Assembly: GCA_964636885.1 (NCBI GenBank)
Contig: CAZWVA010000038.1
Coordinates: 1-24,829 of the forward strand
Direction of reading: 5' to 3'
DNA: 24,829 bases
DNA from: CAZWVA01 sp964636885
GTDB lineage: Bacteria > Desulfobacterota_D > UBA1144 > Nemesobacterales > CSP1-2
Below the pieces are notes generated by a model. That model saw only the letters and a list, made by a program, of their open reading frames with translations, was not told the DNA's origin and made no database searches. Positions 8,339 to 14,533 of the stretch are shown here, in pieces. A program made the translations under genes and the position numbers. Positions within the stretch are counted from its first letter, which is position 1. Each line of letters begins with the position of its first letter.

Positions 8339-9216
8339 AGGAAGAAAAGCCCATCGTAAAAAGGGTCAAAAAGGGAGGGCACAGAGACGATCACGGAGGG
8401 AGTTGGAAGGTCGCATATGCAGACTTTATAACGGCCATGATGGCCCTCTTCCTATGTCTATGGCTTATAAACATGGTGGCACCCGAAAAGAGGGCAAAGG
8501 TCGCCCATTACTTTAAGCACTTCAGCGTGTTTGATCATAGTGGCGCATCATTTATGGAGAAAACGAGTGAGGTTTTTAACGAGACGGGTGATGCGGAGGA
8601 AAGGGTTCCTGACGAATTAGAAGCACCAGACACAATGAAACCACTGATACGAAACGAACGGGGTCAGATGGAAAGGGGTTCTCCCAACGAGCTAAAGGGC
8701 GGATTTGATCCATCTAAAGAAGAGATAGACCATAGAAAGGAGGAGATCAAGGAGGAGATAAAAAGAGCGATCGAGGAGAAACTCGCCGATATAAAGGATC
8801 AGGTGATAGTTGACACATTCGAGGGAGGCATTCGTATACAGCTCGTCGATAAGGAGGGCAAACCCATGTTTGAGCTCGGCTCATCAAAACCGACGCCCAT
8901 GGCACAGAGGATACTCCGTGTAATCTCGGATGAGGTAAAATCCCTACCTAATTCGGTTGCCATTGAGGGTCACACGGATTCCCTACCCTACAGGTCGACA
9001 AACTACAGCAACTGGGACCTCTCCACAGAGCGCGCTTTATCCGCCAAGAGGCAGCTTGAAGAATACGGGCTTAATACAAACCGTCTTATAAAGATAGCCG
9101 GTTATGCGGATACGGTGCCCCTAATAAAGGAGAACCCGGAGGACCCAAGGAATAGGAGGATAAGCATACTCCTCATCCTTCTTAAAGAGGAATCCACCAA
9201 GACCGCCGAGAGGTGA
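8335..9216 (+). CDS. motB: Flagellar motor stator protein MotB (OmpA-like peptidoglycan anchor)
   Basis: MotB has one transmembrane helix and a periplasmic OmpA-like domain that anchors the stator. The helix is in VAYADFITAMMALFLCLWLI. D30 (in AYADF) is the ion-binding Asp, and the sequence around it resembles proton-type MotB, though ion choice cannot be proved by sequence. The linker holds a plug-like and charged helical stretch (EEIDHRKEEIKEEIKRAIEE). The OmpA-like domain has VAIEGHTDSLPYRS, LSTERALSAKRQL and the NRRISILLI ending. The length is 293 aa, normal for the family. It overlaps motA by 4 bp and ends the operon. The next gene is convergent, 10 bp away. Confidence 0.95.
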   Translation: MKEEKPIVKRVKKGGHRDDHGGSWKVAYADFITAMMALFLCLWLINMVAPEKRAKVAHYFKHFSVFDHSGASFMEKTSEVFNETGDAEERVPDELEAPDTMKPLIRNERGQMERGSPNELKGGFDPSKEEIDHRKEEIKEEIKRAIEEKLADIKDQVIVDTFEGGIRIQLVDKEGKPMFELGSSKPTPMAQRILRVISDEVKSLPNSVAIEGHTDSLPYRSTNYSNWDLSTERALSAKRQLEEYGLNTNRLIKIAGYADTVPLIKENPEDPRNRRISILLILLKEESTKTAER

Positions 9217-9226
9217 TCTTCCGCTC

Positions 9227-9967
9227 TTATGTGCCTCCTGTAAGCCTCTTTACAGCAGAGATCAGGCCATCGGCTTGGGGATTCCTAACGCTGCCCAGTA
9301 TTAGGATATCGGTCGGCGTGACCGACCTTCCGTAGTATGCCCTGTTTAAGGAATCCCTGACGTTTACGAGTGACCCCTCAAGGGATAACCCGCCATAGAG
9401 TCCCTTCGCACGGGATAAAACCACAAGGTCAGCTACTATATTTCCGGCTCCCATACCACCACCAACCGGTCCGGCGGCTATACTGACGTCAGCCCCGAGC
9501 TTTGCACCGGTGCTTAGGAGACGAGTAATGCCGCGTTCCGTGCGCACAACGATTACAGTTTCTGCCACCTCTGCCCCCGCAAGGAGACCGAAACTCACCC
9601 CACCTATAGTGTAGAAGGCAGGCCCGTTCCACCTGCCCTTCCTCTTATCGCGCGCAAGGAGAACGCCACTTCCCCCTGAGCCTCCGAGTATGAACCCACC
9701 CTTTACGATCTGAGGAACGATGAGCACACCCTTGGCATCCCTTAGCAGATCCCGCCATGTTGGGTCTATCTTGGGATCCCTCCAGAAGCCCTCGGCTGTA
9801 ATCTTTGCCTTTTCCACTATTACCCTTGCATCTGTCGCATCGTCAGCCCAGACGGGCAAGGAAAGAACGGCGATAAGTGCTCCAAAAACCATGACTATAA
9901 GTAATCTCAAGGGATTAATCCCTAAAGCCCTTCCCTTCCCGGTACAACCTGTTGCTTTAATCAGCAT
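9227..9967 (-). CDS. Secreted SYLF-domain (Ysc84-like) lipid-binding protein
   Basis: This 246-aa protein has an N-terminal signal peptide with hydrophobic core LRLLIVMVFGALIAVLSL and likely cleavage after VWA (residue 41). The mature part is a single SYLF/DUF500 domain of Ysc84 type: LRDAKGVLIVPQIVKGGFIL, a Gly-rich core, TIGGVSFGLLAGAEV, LLSTGAKLGADVSIAAGPVG, and YGGLSLEGSLVNVRDSLN. Eukaryotic SYLF domains bind phosphoinositides; bacterial exported forms are poorly characterised. The ATG has an excellent AAGGAGG about 8 nt upstream. It is convergent with motB and monocistronic, with no functional link to motility visible. A lipoprotein is unlikely, since no Cys lies at the cleavage site. 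Confidence 0.85.
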   Translation of the reverse strand: MLIKATGCTGKGRALGINPLRLLIVMVFGALIAVLSLPVWADDATDARVIVEKAKITAEGFWRDPKIDPTWRDLLRDAKGVLIVPQIVKGGFILGGSGGSGVLLARDKRKGRWNGPAFYTIGGVSFGLLAGAEVAETVIVVRTERGITRLLSTGAKLGADVSIAAGPVGGGMGAGNIVADLVVLSRAKGLYGGLSLEGSLVNVRDSLNRAYYGRSVTPTDILILGSVRNPQADGLISAVKRLTGGT

Positions 9968-10257
9968 ATAATCGCCTCCTTAAATCGTGTCTCTTTTTAA
10001 GCCGATTTCTAAGACCCATACCCCTTTTGACCTTTTCGATAAGTGTATCCTAACCATATAAGAAAAGCCATAATGTGATATTCTTCAACCCCATGTTAAC
10101 CTGCTTTGGAATCCGTAAATCTTCAACTCGAATTACTAGAACAGGCGGCATGTTGATTTTCGAAAAAATGAGGGGTATGGAGATTTTTTCAATAGGTGTA
10201 TAAAAATATTTGCCCTTAATCCTAGTTGGAGCTTACACCTCTCTAATATAAGACCGT
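9968..10257. other. Intergenic region, AT-rich
   Basis: It contains the leader of the SYLF gene (AAGGAGG on the minus strand at about 9976-9982) and nothing else I can assign. A weak 7-bp inverted pair, AGGTGTA near 10194 and TACACCT near 10235, is the only structure seen. The base composition is more AT-rich than the flanking operons, as in the adjoining toxin gene. No convincing promoter or RNA gene was found. Confidence 0.5.
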
Positions 10258-10623
10258 CTATAAACTAAAATGGTCATCACGACTAGAAAGAATAAGACCA
10301 TGGTGAATAGCAGTTGCTCCAATCCAAATGTCACTTTCAGGAATTGGATGACCTTTCTTCTTTAAGGCAAGTTTTATGTCTGAGTAATGAATTGATGTTG
10401 ACTCATTAACAAACAGTAAAACACATTGGTCCATGAACTGCTTAATCTTTTGAATATTCTCGCCCAAGTTTTTTGAGTTTTTTGCCCCGTAGAGTAATTC
10501 ACCAAGAACAATAAACGAAAGATAAACCGTCTCAGCAGAGTTTAACCTTGCCTCTATGTTTTTATCACCGTTAAGGAAAGCAATTACAATGTTAGTATCT
10601 AATAGGTACTTACCACTCTTCAT
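10258..10623 (-). CDS. PIN-domain toxin, VapC family
   Basis: VapC proteins are Mg-dependent RNases of type II toxin-antitoxin systems. All four acidic active-site residues are visible in the 121-aa product: D9 (YLLDTNIVIAF), E42 (IVLGELLYGA), D98 (IPESDIWIGATA) and D116/D117 (SSRDDHF). It ends four residues after the last Asp (DDHFSL), so the final strand or tail seen in most VapC proteins (usually 125-140 aa) is short or missing. The sequence is visibly more AT-rich than the flagellar and kor genes, consistent with horizontal acquisition. The start ATG overlaps the end of an antitoxin reading frame in the usual way, but that antitoxin lacks its N-terminal part. The toxin is either harmless or silent, or is neutralised from elsewhere. 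Confidence 0.8.
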   Translation of the reverse strand: MKSGKYLLDTNIVIAFLNGDKNIEARLNSAETVYLSFIVLGELLYGAKNSKNLGENIQKIKQFMDQCVLLFVNESTSIHYSDIKLALKKKGHPIPESDIWIGATAIHHGLILSSRDDHFSL

Positions 10624-10741
10624 AGTTTATTTTCTCACAACCTTCCTCTATAGCCTTCGTCATAGCCTCTGCATCTTCGTTGCTTAAGGTTCCACAAAGT
10701 TTAGAAAAGTCTTTCTTCTTCCTTTGTCTTAGCCTCGATGG
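10610..10741 (-). pseudogene. Truncated VapB-type antitoxin (C-terminal remnant)
   Basis: On the minus strand a reading frame in the -1 register overlaps the toxin start and ends KINYEEW before TAA (10612-10610). It reads RKKKDFSKLCGTLSNEDAEA and then MTKAIEEGCEKINYEEW. This matches the C-terminal, toxin-binding part of antitoxins that precede VapC. The frame stays open upstream only to a TAA at 10811-10813. It contains no ATG, GTG or TTG in that stretch, and the DNA-binding N-terminal domain is not encoded. The recognisable similarity stops at about 10741, seven bases from a copy of a short dispersed repeat (10748-10771). This looks like truncation by insertion or rearrangement. A start from a rare codon such as ATT or CTG cannot be fully excluded. 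Confidence 0.6.
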
Positions 10742-10747
10742 ACAGGC

Positions 10748-10771
10748 TGTCAGATGACAGAAAATAAGACA
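10748..10771 (+). repeat. Dispersed short repeat, copy A
   Basis: It begins TGTCAGATGACAGAAAAT and matches the repeat at 12776-12799 at 21 of 24 positions in the same orientation. It is related to the inverted copy at 12902-12919. The core is a near-tandem heptamer TGTCAGA/TGACAGA. It abuts the broken end of the antitoxin remnant. Confidence 0.6.
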
Positions 10772-11027
10772 ATGGTTCTTCCACTGGGGTAGCGCCTTGG
10801 CTCTCCTCTCTTAATCCATTTTCCTGCAAAAAAAACAATAATCGCCTTGCTAAAGGACCCTAAAGGTGTGAGAAAAAAACCTCTATGGTATGAAATTTGC
10901 ACTTCCGAAAATGAGGGATTCGATAAACAGGGTTCATTGAAAACTCGATCCATTCCCAATAATAGAGATGCCTTTGGTTAAATGACCTCTTTTTAGTCAA
11001 GATGGGATAAAGCAGAGGAGAGAAGGG
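10772..11027. other. Non-coding stretch upstream of the FrhB-like gene
   Basis: No gene is supported here. A minus-strand open frame across 10750-10959 lacks a ribosome binding site and any family resemblance. The last bases before 11028 hold AGAGGAGAGAAGG, the ribosome binding site of the downstream gene. No clear sigma-70 or sigma-54 promoter was recognised. Together with the antitoxin remnant and copy A, this gap between intact genes is about 400 bp. Confidence 0.5.
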
Positions 11028-12239
11028 ATGAAAGAAGCCGAGAGGGGTGAATTAAAGAAGACATTCAAGAGGATGATGAATGAGGTTGTGGATGTTAGAA
11101 GGTGCTGCGGGTGTTCGATGTGCGTTGTAACATGTCCATACGGGGTCATAAGATACGATCCGGTATCCATGTCTCCCTACGTGGCGAAGCCGAAAGCCAG
11201 GTTTGATCACTGCCCTATAAGTGAGGAGATAGGTTGCGATGTCTGCGCAAACGCATGTGGGAGGCTGGGCTTAGAGCACATGAGACCGATTAAACCAGAG
11301 GAGATAGACGTTCTGGTATTTGGAAGAAAAAGGCGAGAAGACGAGCCGTATGGCGTTATGAGGTCTATATGTGTCGTAAGGAGCACAAACCCCAATACAA
11401 TCACAAACGCACAAGACGGTGGGGCGGTAACAGAGATCCTGAGATGTGCCTTTGATGAAGGGATAATAGATGGTGCGGCAGTAGCCGGCCCCTCAAATAG
11501 GATGTGGCTCGACCCCGTGCCAAGGGTTGTAAAGAGTGCGGACGAGCTCATAGAGACCGCAAAATCCTGGTACACCTATTGTGCTACGCCGTCTGCCCTT
11601 AAGGAAGCCGTGGACAAGCACAACCTAGAGAAACTGGCTCTAGTCGGGGTCTCATGCGAGATATCAGGATACGCAACGACCTTAGGGGCGGATACGGGTT
11701 TTATCACCTCCGATAGAGGAGAAAAAAACGTAGAGAGGCAAAAGAGATACCTCAAGCGATACGTAGAGGCCGTGCGGCTAACGATAGGGCTCTTCTGTGC
11801 GGAGACATTTGACTTTGATGGATTCGTTCACGGATACCTTAAGGGAAGACTCGGGATAAACCCCGAGGACGTCGTCAAGGTAAACATAAAGGGCAGATTG
11901 ATTATAGACCTAAAGGACGGAACGAGGGTTGAAGCCCCACTTGTCGAGGCGAAGGCGCATCGAAGACCCCAGTGTGACTACTGCGGGGACTTTAGCGCGG
12001 AGCATGCCGACATCTCGGCAGGGGGCGTGGGAATAGTCGGATGGACGATGCTTATAATAAGGTCTGAAAGGGGTGAGGAGATTCTCAAGCTCACAGAAAA
12101 AAAGGGGTATCTTGAGGTTAGACCAGTATCCGAATTTGAGCAATCGATTAGGCTCTTAAAAAAACTAGCCGAGGCTCAGAGGAAAAGGGCAGAGGAGAGT
12201 TATATGAGGGAGGAACACATTAAACAATCCATCCCTTAG
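11028..12239 (+). CDS. FrhB/FdhB-family iron-sulfur flavoprotein (coenzyme F420 hydrogenase beta-subunit-like)
   Basis: This 403-aa protein has an N-terminal ferredoxin-like cluster motif (R-CCGCSMCVVTCPYG, Cys 26-36). A second Cys group follows (CPISEEIGCDVCANACG). The FrhB/FdhB flavin-binding region includes ITNAQDGGAVTEILRCAFDE, WYTYCATPSALKEA and LVGVSCEISGYATTLGA. The C-terminal motif is CDYCGDFSAEHADISAGGVG. Family members pass electrons between an iron-sulfur partner and F420, NAD(P)H or another acceptor through FAD; the true substrate cannot be read from sequence. It stands alone between repeat-bearing gaps, 870 bp before korD on the same strand. A role in ferredoxin-linked electron transfer with Kor or complex I is an inference from neighbourhood. 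The AGGAGAG ribosome binding site supports the start. Confidence 0.82.
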   Translation: MKEAERGELKKTFKRMMNEVVDVRRCCGCSMCVVTCPYGVIRYDPVSMSPYVAKPKARFDHCPISEEIGCDVCANACGRLGLEHMRPIKPEEIDVLVFGRKRREDEPYGVMRSICVVRSTNPNTITNAQDGGAVTEILRCAFDEGIIDGAAVAGPSNRMWLDPVPRVVKSADELIETAKSWYTYCATPSALKEAVDKHNLEKLALVGVSCEISGYATTLGADTGFITSDRGEKNVERQKRYLKRYVEAVRLTIGLFCAETFDFDGFVHGYLKGRLGINPEDVVKVNIKGRLIIDLKDGTRVEAPLVEAKAHRRPQCDYCGDFSAEHADISAGGVGIVGWTMLIIRSERGEEILKLTEKKGYLEVRPVSEFEQSIRLLKKLAEAQRKRAEESYMREEHIKQSIP

Positions 12240-12310
12240 CCGATGTATACACGAATACCCTTATCCGGTACGTAAGGAACTTCCTCACCTTCGCATTAGC
12301 GTCTTCCACC

Positions 12311-12649
12311 CTAGGCCCTAAGCTCTGGGAGATCTAGGCACTTCTTCCTGCACGTGACCTTGCCCTTAAATGCGGAGCAGGAGATAACGTCGTCGTACGG
12401 TCTATATGTGAAGATGCTGGGTCGGAGTCTTACCTCGACATCCCTCTTTCTAAAAGGGCAGAAAAAGACCTTTGATACCAATTTCTTATAAACAGTAATG
12501 GCCTCAACTCCAAAGAGAATAGATACCGATATCACGATTAAGAAGGCAGCGGCTATTCCTACCGTAACATAGGGAACAAAAAAAACCATAATAAAAAGAA
12601 GCATAAAGAAAAAACCCAAGAGAAGACTAATAATCCCCCTTAGTACCAT
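12311..12649 (-). CDS. Small membrane protein with Cys-rich cytoplasmic tail, unknown function
   Basis: I do not recognise a named family. The 112-aa product has two adjacent hydrophobic helices (about residues 4-27 and 28-50). A soluble tail follows with four or five Cys: VFFCPFRKRDVEVRL, then VISCSAFKGKVTCRKKCLDL. The spacing (CPF...CSAF...TC...CL) looks like a small metal-binding or redox motif, and I recall similar uncharacterised tails in Nitrospirota and deltaproteobacterial proteins. A GTG at 12658 is also possible, but the GGGGG stretch lies at the right distance from the ATG at 12649, so I chose that. It is convergent with the FrhB-like gene, 71 bp apart. That it is a real gene rests on the RBS, the membrane pattern and the Cys motif. 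Confidence 0.6.
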   Translation of the reverse strand: MVLRGIISLLLGFFFMLLFIMVFFVPYVTVGIAAAFLIVISVSILFGVEAITVYKKLVSKVFFCPFRKRDVEVRLRPSIFTYRPYDDVISCSAFKGKVTCRKKCLDLPELRA

Positions 12650-12768
12650 CTTTCTCACCCCCTTTCTTTTACACTTCCCCTTACCCCTCTTAAGGGCAAG
12701 CCCTATGCCAAAACGACGCCGATATGTTTCTGTAATGTATTAGAGGGATTACACACATGATTTTGATT
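12650..12768. other. Upstream region of the small membrane protein
   Basis: It holds the GGGGG ribosome binding site of the minus-strand gene just upstream of 12649 and otherwise nothing I can assign. It is the first part of a 460-bp gene-free gap that continues with the inverted-repeat element (12769-12934) and the kor leader (12935-13109). Confidence 0.5.
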
Positions 12769-12934
12769 GATAACCTGTCAGATGTCAGATAATTAGACAG
12801 AAAGACCTTGAATCCACTAGGCATAAACATACGGGTCTGCATATCCAATGGGCAGAGAAGGGATAAACCCATCGCTCTCTTAAGCATCTTAAATACGTAT
12901 GATTTTCTGACATCTGACATCCCGCTCGGTTATC
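12769..12934. mobile_element. MITE-like element with terminal inverted repeats
   Basis: The left end has GATAACC (12769-12775) followed directly by TGTCAGATGTCAGATAAT (12776-12793). The right end carries the inverse: ATTTTCTGACATCTGACA (12902-12919), then an 8-nt insert and GGTTATC (12928-12934). Seventeen of 18 positions of the long arm match, and the outer 7-bp arm matches perfectly. The ~108-bp interior has no convincing gene. A third copy of the end sequence lies at 10748-10771. The size, ends and lack of coding capacity fit a non-autonomous miniature element, but no target-site duplication is evident, and a regulatory structure is an alternative. Confidence 0.5.
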
Positions 12935-13049
12935 TTTTTCTCAGGCATTGGGCACTACCTCTTGTGTAAGAAAAACAGTGTGTCTTTAACCACCTGAGGT
13001 CCTTGATTTTTTTATTCATCTTAAGGCTTAAAAACAGCAAAAAAAATCC

Positions 13050-13066
13050 CTGGCACAGATCTTGTA
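13050..13066 (+). promoter_or_regulatory. Sigma-54-like promoter for the kor operon
   Basis: CTGGCAC at 13050-13056, five bases, then TTGTA at 13062-13066. The consensus is YTGGCAC-N5-TTGCW. Everything matches except the C of the -12 GC, which is T. The predicted start near 13078 gives a 30-nt leader before korD. No enhancer-binding site was identified. Confidence 0.5.
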
Positions 13067-13109
13067 AGACAAATGTAGGAAGGGCGTCTTCTAACAGAGG
13101 GAGATCAAG

Positions 13110-13376
13110 ATGAGCGATATGGGACTGGGAGTACTTATAGAAAAAAGGGGAAAAACGAGCGTGTGGAGCGGGATCAGTCAAAAGGCCAGAGGCAAACTCG
13201 TCACAATCACCTTAAACCAGAGATTCTGTAAGGGTTGCGAGATATGCGTAGAGATATGTCCGAACAGGTGCCTCGAGATGGAAGGGCCTTATCCAGTCGT
13301 AAGGGATATAAACCTCTGCAGTAAATGCATGCTCTGTGAGCTTGAATGCCCGGATTTTGCCATAACCATAGAATAG
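13110..13376 (+). CDS. korD: 2-oxoglutarate:ferredoxin oxidoreductase, delta (2[4Fe-4S] ferredoxin) subunit
   Basis: This 88-aa subunit carries electrons from the TPP-containing core of the enzyme to external ferredoxin. It has two classical CxxCxxCxxxCP motifs: C40-C43-C46-C50 in CKGCEICVEICP and C70-C73-C76-C80 in CSKCMLCELECP. An N-terminal extension of about 35 residues precedes them. A purine-rich AGGGAGAT lies upstream of the ATG. It is first in the order D-A-B-C, the usual layout of the four-subunit 2-oxoglutarate (KGOR) type, and is 21 bp from korA. Other 2-oxoacid oxidoreductases also have such a subunit, so the substrate call depends on the neighbours. Confidence 0.9.
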   Translation: MSDMGLGVLIEKRGKTSVWSGISQKARGKLVTITLNQRFCKGCEICVEICPNRCLEMEGPYPVVRDINLCSKCMLCELECPDFAITIE

Positions 13377-13397
13377 AACCCAACGGAAGATAAGAAC

Positions 13398-14516
13398 ATG
13401 GAGAGATTAAAATTCTGTCAGGGAAATGAAGCCTGCGCCGAGGGAGCTCTCTATGCCGGGTGCAATTTCTTTGCGGGCTATCCCATAAGTCCCTCAAGTG
13501 AGATCGCCGAGTATCTCGCCTACGAACTCCCCCGAAGAAAGGGCGTTTTCATCGAGATGGAGGATGAAATCGCATCTATGGGGGCGGTGATAGGTGCCTC
13601 ACTCGCAGGAGCCAAGGCCATGACGGCAACAAGCGGTCCTGGGTTTTCATTGAAACAGGAACATATAGGATACGCCTGTATAGCCGAGGTTCCATGTGTC
13701 ATAGTCGATGTAATGCGTGGAGGACCGAGCACCGGTACCCCTACAGGCCCGGCACAGGGTGATGTAATGCAGGCAAGGTGGGGAACACACGGGGATCATC
13801 CGGCCGTTGCGATTGCACCGTCAACGGTTGAGGAGTGCTTCTATGAAACCGTGAGGGCCTTTAACATCTCAGAAAGGTACAGGAACCCCGTGATACTCCT
13901 AATCGACGAGGTCGTCGGGCATATGAGGGAGAGGATACGTATACCAAAGCCCGGAGAGATAGAGATAATAAACAGGAAGAAGCCAACCGAAGCCCCTGAG
14001 TTCTATTACCCGTATAAGCCATCCCCAGACGGCGTTCCGACTATAGCCGATTTTGGAACCGGATACAGGTTCCACGTAACGGGTCTGAGTCACGATCTGA
14101 GCGGTTTTCCAACAAACGACCCTAAAAAGATAGGGGAGCTTATAGAGAGGCTTACGAATAAGATCGAGAGGGGGAAGGACGAGATCACGCGCTGGGAAGG
14201 GTTTATGCTCGAAGATGCAGAAACCGCGATCGTAGCCTATGGGTCCGTTGCAAGGTCGGCTAAATCCGCGGTTAAGCGTGCGAGGAACACTGGAAAGAAG
14301 GTAGGACTCCTGAAACTCATTACGATCTGGCCATTCCCCTCAGAGCCACTAGAGAGGTTGGCGGGATATGTCAAAAGGGTAATCGTCCCCGAAATGAACC
14401 TCGGACAGATAGCCTTAGAGGTGGAAAGGGTGATGGGGGGAAAGGCGGATGTAATAAGAGTAAATCGGGTGGATACGGAGCTTATCTCACCGGATGAGAT
14501 AATGGCTAAACTATAG
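13398..14516 (+). CDS. korA: 2-oxoglutarate:ferredoxin oxidoreductase, alpha subunit
   Basis: Kor interconverts 2-oxoglutarate + CoA + oxidised ferredoxin with succinyl-CoA + CO2 + reduced ferredoxin. The 372-aa subunit has the pyrimidine-binding domain near the N-terminus: NEACAEGALYAGCNFFAGYP, ISPSSEIAE, IEMEDEIASMGAVIGASLAG and TATSGPGFSLKQEHIGYAC. MRGGPSTGTPTGPAQGD follows. The C-terminal domain contains AIVAYGSVARSAKSAVK, LKLITIWPFPSEPL and VPEMNLGQIALEVERV. YPISPSSE and the GPSTGxPT motif are typical of KorA-type alpha subunits rather than of PorA. The length is normal. The gene sits 21 bp after korD and 17 bp before korB, so the three are co-transcribed. The substrate is probably 2-oxoglutarate but is not proved. 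Confidence 0.9.
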   Translation: MERLKFCQGNEACAEGALYAGCNFFAGYPISPSSEIAEYLAYELPRRKGVFIEMEDEIASMGAVIGASLAGAKAMTATSGPGFSLKQEHIGYACIAEVPCVIVDVMRGGPSTGTPTGPAQGDVMQARWGTHGDHPAVAIAPSTVEECFYETVRAFNISERYRNPVILLIDEVVGHMRERIRIPKPGEIEIINRKKPTEAPEFYYPYKPSPDGVPTIADFGTGYRFHVTGLSHDLSGFPTNDPKKIGELIERLTNKIERGKDEITRWEGFMLEDAETAIVAYGSVARSAKSAVKRARNTGKKVGLLKLITIWPFPSEPLERLAGYVKRVIVPEMNLGQIALEVERVMGGKADVIRVNRVDTELISPDEIMAKL

Positions 14517-14533
14517 AAGAAGGGGAGTGAGAC

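Noticed and set aside
10161..10922. Similarity between the GAAAAAATGAGGG stretch near 10161 and GAAAATGAGGG near 10911 as ends of a mobile element
   Set aside because: The similarity is short, AT-rich and gapped, and no paired ends or target duplication could be defined.
10750..10959. 69-aa minus-strand open frame upstream of the FrhB-like gene
   Set aside because: No ribosome binding site or family resemblance; it ends inside repeat copy A and runs across the antitoxin frame. Treated as chance.
10748..12919. TGTCAGA-containing repeats as a CRISPR array
   Set aside because: Only three copies, in mixed orientation and up to 2 kb apart, with no regular spacers and no cas genes.
12690..12920. 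76-aa minus-strand open frame inside the MITE-like element
   Set aside because: It has no good ribosome binding site and no recognisable family, and it starts inside the right terminal repeat. It is most likely chance.
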